This document shows positions 9,418-18,485 of a stretch of 64,000 bases of DNA, piece after piece (the first letter of the stretch is position 1; each line of letters begins with the position of its first letter). Origin of the DNA: Microbacterium neungamense (lineage in GTDB: Bacteria > Actinomycetota > Actinomycetes > Actinomycetales > Microbacteriaceae). Both the position numbers and the translations under genes were made by a program. Where the stretch lies: assembly GCF_024971095.1 (NCBI RefSeq), contig NZ_CP069717.1, positions 2,356,001-2,420,000 on the forward strand, written 5' to 3'. Below the pieces are notes generated by a model. The model was not told the origin of the DNA, did no database searches, and saw nothing but the letters and a program-made list of their open reading frames with translations.

Positions 9418-9519
9418 GTCCGCCAGGGTACTCCGGGGGCGTGCGACCGGCCGGAAATGGGCGAAACCGTGGGATTTCCGCAAAGATAGGAGGAACTGCC
9501 CAGATCAGAGAGGTCGCAC

Positions 9520-11766
9520 ATGCCCGAAGGACAGGTGCTCGAGTTCACCCGGGTCACGAAGCGCTTCGGCGCCGTGACGGCGGTGTCCGACTTCTCGGCC
9601 CGCGTCGAGCCCGGCGCGGTCACGGGCTTTCTCGGACCCAACGGGGCCGGCAAGACGACCTCGCTGCGGATGCTGCTCGGCCAGATCCGCCCCACCTCCG
9701 GCACCGTCACGATCGGCGGCGTTCCGTACGCCGAGCTGCGGCATCCGCTCCGCACCATCGGCGCGGTCCTCGAGGACACGATGTATCGTCCCCGCCGCAC
9801 CGCCGCGCGCCAGCTGACGATCGCGGCGAAGGCCAACGGCATCCCGGCCTCGCGCGTCGACGAGGTGCTGCGCATGGTCGGCCTGCAGGACGACGCCGAC
9901 ACCCGCATCGGCGGGTTCTCCCTCGGCATGCGTCAGCGGCTCACCGTGGCGACGGCGCTGCTGGGCGATCCGGGCGCGCTGGTGCTCGACGAGCCCGCGA
10001 ACGGGCTCGACCCCGAGGGGATCCGCTGGATGCGCCTCCTCATGCGCCGGCTCGCCGACGAGGGACGCACGGTGCTGGTCTCCTCGCACGTGCTCAGCGA
10101 GATCGAGCAGGTCGCCGACGACGTCGTGGTGCTCTCGAAGGGGCGTGCGGTGTACGCCGGCAGCATCGACGACCTCGTCGACCCGACCACCGGTTCGGTG
10201 ATCGTCGACGCCGAGGATCGCCAGGGTCTCACCGCCGCGCTGCGGGCGGCCGGCTTGCAGTACGACGTGCTGCGCTCGGGTCTTACGGTGCGGGGTTCGG
10301 ATGCCGCCGCCGTGGGCGCCGTCGCCGCTGCCGCGGGCATCGCCTTGACGACCCTGCAGCAGCGCGGGCCGAGCCTCGAGGAGGTCTTCCTCGACCTCGT
10401 CTACGGTCGCCGCACGGAGAGCCCGGCCCTGAACGAGGTCGCGAACCCGGTGGCGCACGCGCCGTACGAGGGTGCGGATGCCGCGGGCGCCGCGGCCGCG
10501 GCGACGTTCGACGCCGGCGCTGCTCCCGACGTCGACGAGACCGAGGCACGCGACGCGGATGCCGGCGCGGCAGTGGACGAGGCGTCGACCGCTGCGGTCT
10601 CCGGTGAGACCGCAGCCGGCGAGCACGAGGCACCGGCGGTCGCCGGAGAGCATGCGGAGGGCGACGCGGGCGAGCCCGCGGATGCCGAGGTCTCGTCCAC
10701 CGGGGACGCGGAGGGCGAAGAAGGCGCCGCCGCCCCGGATGAGCAGACCGAAGCCGCTCCCGCGGACGCGACCGAGGCGGCGGCGACCGAGGACCAGCAC
10801 ACCGACGCCGAGCATCCCGACACCGAGCAGGCCGAGGCCGAGCAGGCCGAGGCCGAGCACGCCGACACCGAGCATCCCGACGCCGAGCACACCGACACCG
10901 AGCATCCCGACACCGAGCAGGCCGAGGCCGCATCCGACCACGGCGAAGCCTCCCCCGAGGCGACCGATGCGGAGGAGGCGGAAGGTTCCGCGGTCCACGA
11001 GTTCCAGGGCACGACGGACGCCGAAGGGGCCGAGGACGCGAACGACGACGGCTCCGACTTCCTGGCGGCTCTCAGCACCGTGCGCATCGAGCACGAGGAC
11101 GATGCCCAGGGCGAGCGTGACGGCGACGAGCGCGGCGAGTCCGAACACGATGACCGGACCGGCGCGATCGAGCTCCCGCCCACGGGCCTGTGGGGCGACA
11201 GCCCGACCGAACCCGAGCCGAAGGAGAAGGACACCCCCGGCGTCCTGCCCCTGGCGACCATGTCGGTCTCGTTGCCGCCGCAGAGCGATCGGCAGAGCTT
11301 CACTGAGCTCATCACCGGCATCCCCTCGACGCTCGACGGCGACCGGTCCGCGGACGACACCCGCGACGGCGAGGAGCCGCCCGCCGAGACCTCGGGCATC
11401 GAGGTGCTCTCCTCCCTGCTCGGCGCGCACGACGAGGACGAGGACGAGGTCGTGGACGACCAGGATGACCCGCGCCTCACCGCGATGCGCACCTCGCTCT
11501 CCGACGCCGCCCGCCGCTTCTTCGAGGGCCCCGCCCCCGACTACCCCTATGGCGAGGCCCCGCGACCGGACGCTGCGGAAGCTCACGACGAGGCTCCGGC
11601 CGACGAGGCTCCGGCCGACGAGGCTCCGGCCGACGACGCGACGCGCGCGATCGACACCGTGGAGCCGACGGATGCCGGGGACGACACCCGCACCGACGAG
11701 GCCGGCGACCACCACTACGACGGCGACCACGCCGGCGACCACCACGAGGGCGACCACCACGGCTGA
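9520..11766 (+). CDS. ABC transporter ATPase with a 440-residue acidic repeat tail
   Basis: Residues 1-305 form a DrrA/CcmA-type ATPase: Walker A GPNGAGKTT (39-47), signature FSLGMRQRL, Walker B LVLDEPANGLDP and H-loop VLVSSHVLS, with a C-terminal subdomain ending LEEVFLDLVYGR. The remaining 440 residues are low-complexity, rich in Ala, Glu and Asp, with tandem repeats of [19 protein letters not shown] type (residues about 425-470) and DEAPA (about 690-705), ending in a His/Asp-rich stretch (DHHYDGDHAGDHHEGDHHG). No permease gene follows; the next gene is on the other strand. The tail may bind divalent metal or act as a disordered spacer, but that is a guess. RBS GAGAGG precedes the ATG. Confidence 0.85.
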   Translation: MPEGQVLEFTRVTKRFGAVTAVSDFSARVEPGAVTGFLGPNGAGKTTSLRMLLGQIRPTSGTVTIGGVPYAELRHPLRTIGAVLEDTMYRPRRTAARQLTIAAKANGIPASRVDEVLRMVGLQDDADTRIGGFSLGMRQRLTVATALLGDPGALVLDEPANGLDPEGIRWMRLLMRRLADEGRTVLVSSHVLSEIEQVADDVVVLSKGRAVYAGSIDDLVDPTTGSVIVDAEDRQGLTAALRAAGLQYDVLRSGLTVRGSDAAAVGAVAAAAGIALTTLQQRGPSLEEVFLDLVYGRRTESPALNEVANPVAHAPYEGADAAGAAAAATFDAGAAPDVDETEARDADAGAAVDEASTAAVSGETAAGEHEAPAVAGEHAEGDAGEPADAEVSSTGDAEGEEGAAAPDEQTEAAPADATEAAATEDQHTDAEHPDTEQAEAEQAEAEHADTEHPDAEHTDTEHPDTEQAEAASDHGEASPEATDAEEAEGSAVHEFQGTTDAEGAEDANDDGSDFLAALSTVRIEHEDDAQGERDGDERGESEHDDRTGAIELPPTGLWGDSPTEPEPKEKDTPGVLPLATMSVSLPPQSDRQSFTELITGIPSTLDGDRSADDTRDGEEPPAETSGIEVLSSLLGAHDEDEDEVVDDQDDPRLTAMRTSLSDAARRFFEGPAPDYPYGEAPRPDAAEAHDEAPADEAPADEAPADDATRAIDTVEPTDAGDDTRTDEAGDHHYDGDHAGDHHEGDHHG
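10796..10932 (+). repeat. Coding tandem repeat, DTEHP/AEQ array
   Basis: Degenerate 12-15 base units (GACACCGAGCATCCC, GAGGCCGAGCAG) are repeated about nine times in the ABC ATPase tail gene, encoding Asp/Thr/Glu/His/Pro and Ala/Glu/Gln blocks. A second perfect array, three copies of GACGAGGCTCCGGCC, lies at 11587-11631. Both are likely to vary in copy number between strains. Confidence 0.8.
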
Positions 11767-11796
11767 TCGACGGATCCGCCGACCCCGGCGCGCCCC

Positions 11797-12246
11797 TCAG
11801 GCGGGCCGCGGACGGATCACCGGGCGCCGGCGCCCCGATGCCGTGGGCACCGGCCCGGTGGCGGCGATGTCCGCCACATCCGCCGGCTCGTCGCTGACCT
11901 CGAGCCGCAGCGCCTGCGTGAGGGCGAGGCCGTGTCGCGTGGTGAGGATGAGTCGCTGGTACTGCTCGTCGCCGACGAGGTCGATCACCACGCTCGGCTT
12001 GCGCCGGCGGATGAGCACGAAGTCGGTCGTCCCCGCGGCCTTCCAGGTGCCCGCCGCCAGAACCCCGGGGATGTGCGTGCCGGGGCCCGGCACACCGCGC
12101 AGCCACGTCCAGGCGTCGTCGGTGAGCTGCACCTTGGTGATGTGCTCGCGCGCGACGGTCAGGTTCCCGCGATGGAAAGTGGTCGCTCGCTCGATCGGCG
12201 ACAGCACGATCTGGAGCTGCGTCTGATCCAGCAACAGCGTCACCAT
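11797..12246 (-). CDS. Small protein of unknown function (149 aa)
   Basis: I do not recognise a named family. The N-terminal 100 residues look like a compact beta-rich fold (VTLLLDQTQLQIVLSPIER, then FVLIRRRKPSVVIDLVG) followed by a Pro/Arg-rich tail. The pattern resembles small PH-like or DUF domains of actinobacteria, but I cannot place it. The ATG at 12246 is chosen because CAGACT (12254-12259) lies 7 bases upstream; a frame extending to 12306 would start upstream of this promoter. It has no cysteine pair, signal peptide or membrane segment. The gene is convergent with the ABC ATPase gene. Confidence 0.65.
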   Translation of the reverse strand: MVTLLLDQTQLQIVLSPIERATTFHRGNLTVAREHITKVQLTDDAWTWLRGVPGPGTHIPGVLAAGTWKAAGTTDFVLIRRRKPSVVIDLVGDEQYQRLILTTRHGLALTQALRLEVSDEPADVADIAATGPVPTASGRRRPVIRPRPA

Positions 12247-12310
12247 GGCATCCAGTCTGCCAGCGCTGTCCTGCGAGATGTCTGCGACTTGCTCACAGAC
12301 CCGCAACGAT

Positions 12311-12334
12311 CCCCTCCCCGGCTTGCCGGGGGGC
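12311..12334 (-). terminator. Probable terminator of the hem operon
   Basis: Just after the hemL stop (minus strand) lies CCCCGGC-TT-GCCGGGG (12316-12331), flanked by further complementary C and G runs. It has no T tail, as is common in high-GC actinobacteria, and sits before the promoter of the next minus-strand gene. Confidence 0.5.
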
Positions 12335-12354
12335 AGGCGGCGGATGCCGGGGGG

Positions 12355-13674
12355 TCAGGCGGCCGATGCGGCGGCGGATGCGGCGGCGGGGAGGGCCGCC
12401 TCGATCGCCGCGAGCTCCTCCTCGCCGTGGGCGGCGGTAAGGAACCACGCCTCGAAGACGCTCGGCGGCAGGGCCACCCCCTGCTCGCGCATGGCGTGGA
12501 AGAACGGCGCGTAACGGAACGACTCCTGCCGCTGCGCCTGCGCGTAGTCGCGCGGCGCCTCGGGAAGGAACGCCACCCCGAACAGGTTGCCCGCGCGCGG
12601 CACGGCGTGCACGACCCCGGCATCCGTCAGCGCGGCGTCGAGGGAGGCCGCCAGGCGGTCGGCCGCGGCGTCGATCGCCGCGTACACCTCGGGGGTCGCC
12701 AGGCGCAGCGTGGCGAGCCCTGCGGCGACCGAGAGCGGGTTGCCGGACAGCGTGCCCGCCTGGTACACCGGGCCGACCGGCGCGAGCAGGTCCATGATCT
12801 CGGCGCGGCCGCCGAGCGCCGCCAGCGGCATCCCGCCGCCGACCACCTTGCCGAAGGTGATGATGTCGGGCTGGTACTCCTCGCCGGCCTGCTGCTGCAG
12901 ACCCCAGAAGCCGGCCGGATGCACGCGGAACCCGGTGAGCACCTCGTCCAGGATCATCAGCGCGCCGTGTGCGTGCGCGGTCTCCGCGATGAGGCGGTTG
13001 AAGCCGGGCTGGGGCGCCACGACGCCCATGTTCGCGGATGCCGCCTCGACGATCACCGCGGCGATGCGCTGTCCGTGCTCGGCGAACACCGCGGCGAGCG
13101 CCTCGGGGTCGTTGTAGTCGATGACGAGCGTCTGCGCGGCGATCGGCGCCGGCACGCCCGCCGAACCGGGCAGGGCCAGGGTCGCCACCCCGGAGCCGGC
13201 CGCGGCGAGCAGGCCGTCGGAGTGGCCGTGGTAGTGGCCGGAGAACTTCACCAGCAGGTCGCGTCCGGTGGCGCCTCGTGCCAGGCGGATCGCCGTCATC
13301 GTCGCCTCGGTGCCGGTGGACACCAGGCGCACCCGCTCGACCGGGCGCACATCGCCGTGGCGCACGCGGTCGGCGATCAGCTGCGCGAGCTCCACCTCGC
13401 CCTCGGTGGGGGCGCCGAAGGACAGTCCGCGCGCGGCCGCCTCCTGCACCGCCTGCACGACCTCCGGATGCGCGTGGCCGAGCAGCGCCGGACCCCAGGA
13501 CGCGACGAGGTCGATGTACTCGGTGCCCGCGGCATCCGTCACCCGCGCCCCGCGAGCGGATGCCAGGAACCGCGGCGTGCCGCCGACCGAGCCGTACGCG
13601 CGCACCGGCGAGTTCACCCCGCCGGGGATGACGGTGCGGGCGGTGTCGAAGAGGTCGTCGTTGCGGTCGGTCAT
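12355..13674 (-). CDS. hemL: Glutamate-1-semialdehyde 2,1-aminomutase
   Basis: PLP enzyme converting glutamate-1-semialdehyde to 5-aminolevulinate, the second step of the C5 haem route. The 439 residues align end to end with the family: [18 protein letters not shown] near residue 16, [15 protein letters not shown] (119-133), FSGHYHGH (144-151), LDEVLTGFR (242-250) and the Schiff-base lysine in [11 protein letters not shown] (K276). The C-terminus is an Ala-rich run. It is the last gene of the hemQ-C-D-B-L series, starting 16 bases after the hemB stop, with a weak AAGGA upstream. Confidence 0.97.
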   Translation of the reverse strand: MTDRNDDLFDTARTVIPGGVNSPVRAYGSVGGTPRFLASARGARVTDAAGTEYIDLVASWGPALLGHAHPEVVQAVQEAAARGLSFGAPTEGEVELAQLIADRVRHGDVRPVERVRLVSTGTEATMTAIRLARGATGRDLLVKFSGHYHGHSDGLLAAAGSGVATLALPGSAGVPAPIAAQTLVIDYNDPEALAAVFAEHGQRIAAVIVEAASANMGVVAPQPGFNRLIAETAHAHGALMILDEVLTGFRVHPAGFWGLQQQAGEEYQPDIITFGKVVGGGMPLAALGGRAEIMDLLAPVGPVYQAGTLSGNPLSVAAGLATLRLATPEVYAAIDAAADRLAASLDAALTDAGVVHAVPRAGNLFGVAFLPEAPRDYAQAQRQESFRYAPFFHAMREQGVALPPSVFEAWFLTAAHGEEELAAIEAALPAAASAAASAA

Positions 13675-13690
13675 CGGGAGGTGTCCTTCG

Positions 13691-14668
13691 TCAGCGGAGC
13701 CAGCGGGCGGCCTCGGCGGCCCAGTACGTGAGCACGGCGTCGGCGCCGGCGCGGCGGATCGACAGCAGCGACTCGAGCACGGCGGCAGGGCGGTCGATCC
13801 AGCCGTTGGTCGCAGCCGCCTCGATCATCGCGTACTCCCCCGACACCTGGTACGCCCACACCGGGACCTCCACGCTGTCGCGCACCTCGCGCAGCACATC
13901 CAGGAACGCCATCGCCGGCTTGACCATCACGATGTCGGCGCCCTCGTCCTGATCGAACAGCGCCTCGCGGACGCCCTCGCGCCGGTTGCCGGGGTCGAGC
14001 TGGTAGGTGCGGCGGTCGCCGGTCAGCTGCGAGTCGACGGCCTCGCGGAACGGGCCGTAGAACGCGCTGGCGTACTTCGCCGCGTACGCGAGCAGCAGCG
14101 TGTCGGTGAAGCCCTCGTCGTCCAGGGCCTGCCGCACCACCGCGACCTGGCCGTCCATCATGCCGGACAGTCCGAGCATCTGCGATCCTGCCTGCGCCTG
14201 CGCGAGCGCCATCGACGCGTACCGCTCCAGCGTGGCGTCGTTGTCGACCGCCCCGTCGCCGTCCAGCACCCCGCAGTGCCCGTGGTCGGTGAATTCGTCC
14301 AGGCACAGGTCGGTCTGCACCACCAGCGCGTCGCCGACCTCGGATGCCACGGCGGCCGTCGCGACGTTCAGGATGCCGTCCGGGTCGTCGGCCGCGCTGC
14401 CGATCGCATCCCGCACCGCGGGGACGCCGAACAGCATGACGCCGCCGACGCCGGCATCCGCGGCATCCGTCACCGCGCGACGCAGGGAGTCGAGGGAGTG
14501 CTGCACCACGCCCGGCATGGAGCCGATCGGCTGGGGCTCAGTCACGCCCTCGCGCACGAACAGCGGGAGCACGAGCTGGCGCGGCTCGAGCGAGGTCTCG
14601 CGGACGAGGTCGCGGACGGCGCGCGACTGGCGCAGCCGGCGCAGGCGGGTGTCGGGGAAGCGGCTCAC
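13691..14668 (-). CDS. hemB: Delta-aminolevulinic acid dehydratase (porphobilinogen synthase)
   Basis: Condenses two 5-aminolevulinate molecules to porphobilinogen. The 325-residue length is typical. The active-site lysines are in AAKYAS (K198) and MVKPAM (K250). The metal loop reads [14 protein letters not shown] (about 120-133): Cys122 and Cys132 are kept but the middle cysteine of the zinc type is aspartate (D124), a mixed motif between the zinc and magnesium classes. The GTG at 14668 overlaps the hemD stop by 4 bases (GTGA), which fixes the start; a long upstream frame is antisense noise. Confidence 0.95.
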   Translation of the reverse strand: MSRFPDTRLRRLRQSRAVRDLVRETSLEPRQLVLPLFVREGVTEPQPIGSMPGVVQHSLDSLRRAVTDAADAGVGGVMLFGVPAVRDAIGSAADDPDGILNVATAAVASEVGDALVVQTDLCLDEFTDHGHCGVLDGDGAVDNDATLERYASMALAQAQAGSQMLGLSGMMDGQVAVVRQALDDEGFTDTLLLAYAAKYASAFYGPFREAVDSQLTGDRRTYQLDPGNRREGVREALFDQDEGADIVMVKPAMAFLDVLREVRDSVEVPVWAYQVSGEYAMIEAAATNGWIDRPAAVLESLLSIRRAGADAVLTYWAAEAARWLR

Positions 14669-15471
14669 CGGGCGAACTCGTCGGCGGCGTGCGGAAGGGT
14701 GAAGTGCGAGACCGCGTCGATCAGCGCGTCCACGGTCTGCTTGTCGGCGACCACCGAGATCGGCAGCCCGGCGCGGCGGGCGTCTTTCGCCGTGCGCGGG
14801 CCGATGGCCGCGAGAAGGGTGGTGTCCGGGATGTCGGGGAACTGCTCGCGCACCTGCTGCGCGACCGACCCGCTGGTGATCAGGATCGCGTTGATGCGTC
14901 CGCTCTCCACGTCGCGGCGGATCCGCTCGGTGACCGGGACCCCGACCGTGCGGTAGGCGACGACGCTGTCGACGTCGTGTCCGGCGAGGTTCAGCATCAC
15001 CGACAGCACGGGCTTGGCGATCTCGCTGCGCAGCGACAGGATGCGCCGGGGCTCGGGCTCCAGCGCGATCAGCTGCTCGGCCATGCCCTCCGCCGAGTTG
15101 TCCTGGTCGGGCACCAGCGAGACCTCGTAGCCGACCGCCTGCAGCGCCGCCGCGGTGGTCTCGCCGACGGCGGCGACCTTGGTGCGGGACGGGATCTTCA
15201 CCCGATGCGCGAACAGCACGTCCACCGTGGTCGCGCTGGTGATGGTGAGCCAGTCGTAGTGGCCGGACTGCAGGCGCTCCAGCGCCGCCTCGAGCACGCC
15301 CTGGTCGGCCGCGGGGGCGAAGTTTATCAGGGGCGCCACGACGGGCACGGCGCCCTGCGCTCGCAGACTGGCCGCGACCCCGTCGCCCCACGGGCCGCCG
15401 CGCGGCACGAGGACGCGCCAGCCGTGCAGCGGCTTCGCCGGTTTCGTTTCGGAAGCAGTCATCAGCATCAC
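14665..15471 (-). CDS. hemD: Uroporphyrinogen-III synthase
   Basis: Closes and inverts ring D of hydroxymethylbilane to give uroporphyrinogen III. The protein of about 268 residues shows the two-domain HemD pattern: [13 protein letters not shown] near the N-terminus, [16 protein letters not shown] (about residues 75-90), [14 protein letters not shown] and a second-domain [17 protein letters not shown] segment. HemD is poorly conserved, so position in the operon adds weight. The GTG at 15471 overlaps the hemC stop (GTGA); ATG codons at 15468 and 15462 are alternatives. Confidence 0.92.
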   Translation of the reverse strand: MMLMTASETKPAKPLHGWRVLVPRGGPWGDGVAASLRAQGAVPVVAPLINFAPAADQGVLEAALERLQSGHYDWLTITSATTVDVLFAHRVKIPSRTKVAAVGETTAAALQAVGYEVSLVPDQDNSAEGMAEQLIALEPEPRRILSLRSEIAKPVLSVMLNLAGHDVDSVVAYRTVGVPVTERIRRDVESGRINAILITSGSVAQQVREQFPDIPDTTLLAAIGPRTAKDARRAGLPISVVADKQTVDALIDAVSHFTLPHAADEFAR

Positions 15472-16454
15472 TCTCGCGGAAGGAGGTCGGCCGCCCCCTG
15501 TTCGAGCAGCCGATGAGCCACAGACATGCCGATGTCACGGATCGCGCGCATCGGGTCTGCATCATCGGCAGCATCCGCGCCGTTGCCGCTGCCGTTCCGT
15601 CGAATATACCCCCGGTTCAGGCGCTCCGTGACGTCGAGGCCGATCCTGCGGGCGCCGCCGGGCTCGTACACGACGGTGCGGATGCGGATGGTGTCGCCCG
15701 TGACGGCCGCGTGCGCGGCCATCGGCGCCTGGCATCCGGATTCGAGCCCGGCGAGGATCGCCCGCTCGACCGTCACCGCGATGCGGGTGTCCTCGTCGTC
15801 GAGGCGCGCGAGCGCCTGGCGCAGCTCTGCCGGCGCGTCCGCCGTCGTCTCCACGGCCAGGGCCCCCTGCCCCGGCGCGGTGGGCCACTCGGCGAGCCCG
15901 AGGTCCTCGCGATGCAGCTTCAGCTCGGCGCCGAGGCGGGACAGCCCGGCGGCGGCGAGGATGACGGCGTCGAGCTCGCCGGAGGCGACCCGCTCCAGCC
16001 GCGAGTCGACGTTGCCGCGGATGTCGACCGGCTGCGCGTGCGGGGCACGACGGCGCACCTGCGCGATGCGCCGGGGAGCGCCGGTGCCGACCGTGCTGCC
16101 GGAGCGCAGCTCGTGCAGCGGCGTGCCGCCGCGGGTGATCACGACGTCCCTGGCATCCTCCCGCGGCGGGGTGGCGGCGATGACGAGGCCTTCCGGCACG
16201 GCGGTGGGGAGGTCCTTCAGGGAGTGCACCAGGATGTCGCAGTCACCGGCGAGGAGCGCCTCCCGGAGGCGGGTCGCGAAGACGCCGCGGCCGCCGATCT
16301 CGGACAGGGATGCCCGGTTGGTGTCGCCCTCGGACGTGATCGGCACGAGTTCGACGGGGCGCCCGGCGGCCTTCTCGAGGGCGGCGGCGACCTGGCCGGA
16401 CTGCGCCTGCGCGAGGGCGCTGCGGCGGGTGCCGAGGCGGATCGGGGCGGACAT
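15468..16454 (-). CDS. hemC: Porphobilinogen deaminase (hydroxymethylbilane synthase)
   Basis: Polymerises four porphobilinogens into hydroxymethylbilane. The 328 residues include [19 protein letters not shown] at the N-terminus, VHSLKDLPT (76-84), the APRR stretch (126-129), [10 protein letters not shown] (144-153) and the dipyrromethane-cofactor cysteine in LESGCQAP (C241). Its ATG overlaps the hemQ stop by one base (TGATG), so it is translationally coupled. A run rich in Asn/Gly/Ala/Asp (about residues 285-300) is inserted near the C-terminus compared with E. coli HemC. Confidence 0.97.
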   Translation of the reverse strand: MSAPIRLGTRRSALAQAQSGQVAAALEKAAGRPVELVPITSEGDTNRASLSEIGGRGVFATRLREALLAGDCDILVHSLKDLPTAVPEGLVIAATPPREDARDVVITRGGTPLHELRSGSTVGTGAPRRIAQVRRRAPHAQPVDIRGNVDSRLERVASGELDAVILAAAGLSRLGAELKLHREDLGLAEWPTAPGQGALAVETTADAPAELRQALARLDDEDTRIAVTVERAILAGLESGCQAPMAAHAAVTGDTIRIRTVVYEPGGARRIGLDVTERLNRGYIRRNGSGNGADAADDADPMRAIRDIGMSVAHRLLEQGAADLLPRE

Positions 16455-17131
16455 CACTGCAGGACGTCGGCGATCTCGTCGAAGCGGAGGCGGCGGCCGG
16501 TGTAGAACGGCACCTCCTCCTTCACGAAGCGGCGCGCGTCGGTGTAGCGCAGGTCGCGCATCAGGTCGACGAGCTCGACGGGGTCGTCGGCCTCCAGCGG
16601 CAGCAGCCACTCGTAGTCGCCGAGGGCGAAGGCGGCGACGGTGTTGGCGATGACGCCGGTGAACGCTGCGCCCTTGCGGCCGTGCTCGGCCAGCATCCGC
16701 CGGCGGTCCTCCTCGGGGGCGAGGTACCACTCGGGCGTGCGCACGAACGGATACAGGCAGAGCCACTGCTTCGGCTCGACACCGCGCAGGAACCCGGGCA
16801 CGTGGGCGCGGTTGAACTCGGCGTCGCGGTGCACGCCCATCACGTTCCAGACCGGCAGCAGGGTGCGCAACAGCTCGGTGCGGCGCAGCCGGCGCAGGGC
16901 CCGCTGCAGCTCCTCGGCGGTGTCGCCGTGCAGCCACACCATCAGGTCGGCGTCGGCCTTCAGCCCGCTGACGTCGTAGAAGCCGCGGACGGCGACGCCG
17001 GAGTCCTCGATGTGACCGACGATGGTCTCCAGCTCGGTGGCGTCGCTCTCGGTGACGGCGAGGTCGGGGTTGCGCCGCCACACGGCCCACAGGGTGAATC
17101 CGGACGGGTTCTCATCGCGCTGCTCGGACAT
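16454..17131 (-). CDS. hemQ: Coproheme decarboxylase (HemQ/ChdC)
   Basis: Oxidatively decarboxylates Fe-coproporphyrin III to haem b with peroxide, the last step of the coproporphyrin-dependent pathway of Gram-positive bacteria. The 225 residues contain the catalytic tyrosine in CLYPFVRTPEWYL (Y127) and the haem-ligand histidine in MLAEHGRKG (H150). CAGACT (17138-17143) lies 6 bases before the ATG, so the hemQCDBL operon probably starts here with a leaderless transcript. Confidence 0.95.
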   Translation of the reverse strand: MSEQRDENPSGFTLWAVWRRNPDLAVTESDATELETIVGHIEDSGVAVRGFYDVSGLKADADLMVWLHGDTAEELQRALRRLRRTELLRTLLPVWNVMGVHRDAEFNRAHVPGFLRGVEPKQWLCLYPFVRTPEWYLAPEEDRRRMLAEHGRKGAAFTGVIANTVAAFALGDYEWLLPLEADDPVELVDLMRDLRYTDARRFVKEEVPFYTGRRLRFDEIADVLQ

Positions 17132-17223
17132 GCTTCCAGTCTGCCCCTTCCGCGCGAGGACGGCGAACCGGAGGACGACGAACCGGGCCGCGGCAGCGGG
17201 CTGAGCGCGTCGAGCGCGCCGGA

Positions 17224-17514
17224 TCAGCGGGACAGTGCGCGGGCGATCACCCAGACCAGCCCGCCGACGGCCACCGCCGCGCCGACGGCCGCGGCACCGG
17301 CGCCGACCGGATTGCGCTGCGCGAAGATCTTCGCCCTGGCGATGCCGCGCCGGGACGCCTGCTCGATCCGCCGCGGGAAGTTCCCCTTCACCTCGATGGC
17401 CGCCAGCGCCGCTTTCAGCTCGGCGCGGGCGGACGCCACCGGGTCGGTGATGCCGGCGGGCACGGCCGTGCGGGGAAGCGGATGCGAGACGGAAAGCGAT
17501 TCAGGGGTGGTCAT
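17224..17514 (-). CDS. Small single-pass membrane protein, DUF3618-like
   Basis: 96 residues: a polar N-terminus, a helix-forming ARAELKAALAAIEVKGN segment (about 28-45), basic residues, then one Gly/Ala/Val-rich membrane helix at the C-terminus (about 70-92). This fits actinobacterial DUF3618-type proteins, though the match is by pattern only. The ATG at 17514 lies inside the 3' end of the holin-like gene (14-base overlap) with AGGAG 8 bases upstream. It is the third gene of a small envelope operon wedged between haem genes. Confidence 0.7.
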   Translation of the reverse strand: MTTPESLSVSHPLPRTAVPAGITDPVASARAELKAALAAIEVKGNFPRRIEQASRRGIARAKIFAQRNPVGAGAAAVGAAVAVGGLVWVIARALSR

Positions 17515-17905
17515 GACCGGCGCTCCTCACGATGCGGACGTCTTCGGCGACCGCCTGGGCGGGGTTCTCGCGCCGAAGCACCTTGCGGAACTTCAGGATG
17601 CCGAGCAGCGCGAACAGCAGCGCCACGATCAGCAGGATGCCGAACACCGCCAGCGCGGACAGCCAGACCGGCCACCACGAGGAGAGGCCGGCGATGGCGA
17701 ACACCAGGATGACCGGCACCGCCCAGAACAGGAAGAACAGCGCGATCAGGAACCAGACGCTCCCGATCCCGGCGTCCTTCGCGGTGCGCGACACCCACAC
17801 CTTGGCCGCGTCGATCTCGGCCTTGACGAGGTTCCCGACCAGCTCCGGGAGGTCGCCGATCAGCGTGAGCAGGCTGTCGTCGGCGCGGTCGCGGTATCCG
17901 CGCAT
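17501..17905 (-). CDS. Actinobacterial holin-X family membrane protein
   Basis: 134 residues with an amphipathic N-terminal half (LGDLP-like start, VKAEIDAAKVWVSRTAKDAG) followed by two strong membrane helices (about 50-72 and 78-102) and a charged tail, the pattern of the chromosomal Act-Holin-X (phage holin superfamily III-like) proteins. These are housekeeping envelope proteins of unknown role in actinobacteria, so the gene is not evidence of a prophage. It starts 1 base after the stop of the YtxH-like gene. Confidence 0.75.
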   Translation of the reverse strand: MRGYRDRADDSLLTLIGDLPELVGNLVKAEIDAAKVWVSRTAKDAGIGSVWFLIALFFLFWAVPVILVFAIAGLSSWWPVWLSALAVFGILLIVALLFALLGILKFRKVLRRENPAQAVAEDVRIVRSAGHDHP

Positions 17906-17906
17906 C

Positions 17907-18350
17907 TCAGGCGATCCCGCTGGGACCGGACGCCGACTCGTCCTCTCCGGACGCCGAGCCGGTGGACGCGCCCGCGCCCTTGGCGTCGGACTTCTTCTTC
18001 GCCGCGGCGACGGTCTTCTTCGCGGCCTCGCGGGTGTCCTCGGCGGCCTCCGCCACGTCCTCGGCGGCGTCCTTGCTCGCGTCGATCGCGGAGTCGAGCT
18101 TCTGCCCCGGCGTGCCCGATCCGGACATCGAACGCACGACCTTCACCGCGCCGTCCCACAGGGCGCCGGGCACGGCCGCGGCCTGCGACTTCGCGAAGTC
18201 CTGCACCTTCGCGACCTGCTCCTGCACCGCGTCGCGATTCCACACCTTCAGCCACTGCTTCTTGATCTGCTCGTAGCGCTCGCGCCCTGCCCGTGACCCG
18301 AGGACGTATCCGGCTCCGAGTCCGATGACGAGTCCGATCTTGCCCTTCAT
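17907..18350 (-). CDS. YtxH-like membrane-anchored protein
   Basis: 147 residues starting MKGKIGLVIGLGAGYVLGSRAG, a short Gly-rich membrane segment followed by RERYEQIKKQW as in YtxH proteins, then a long Ala/Lys/Glu-rich helical region (about residues 75-125) and a Gly/Ser tail. YtxH proteins are general-stress or envelope-associated; the role here is unknown. The ATG at 18350 is supported by GGAGG 7 bases upstream; in-frame codons further up have no site. First gene of the three-gene envelope operon. Confidence 0.75.
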   Translation of the reverse strand: MKGKIGLVIGLGAGYVLGSRAGRERYEQIKKQWLKVWNRDAVQEQVAKVQDFAKSQAAAVPGALWDGAVKVVRSMSGSGTPGQKLDSAIDASKDAAEDVAEAAEDTREAAKKTVAAAKKKSDAKGAGASTGSASGEDESASGPSGIA

Positions 18351-18485
18351 TGGGGGCCTCCTCACGTTGTGTGCGGCGTGGTCGCGAGCCCGCGATGGGG
18401 CGCGACCGGCTTCCCAGGGTAGTCGCATATTCCCGATTCAGCATCTAGTCTTGCGCGACGCGGCCCGGAGGGGGAGAATGCCCGG

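Noticed and set aside
10796..10932. Regular short repeats that might look like a CRISPR array
   Set aside because: Units are 12-15 bases without spacers and lie in frame inside a coding tail; no cas genes are present.
9505..11760. 751-codon open frame antisense to the ABC ATPase with the acidic tail
   Set aside because: Its Gly/Val/Leu repeats mirror the sense-strand repeat array; no motif and no ribosome site.
17501..17905. Holin-like protein as a sign of a prophage
   Set aside because: The holin-X family is chromosomal and widespread in actinobacteria; no other phage gene is near and haem genes flank it.
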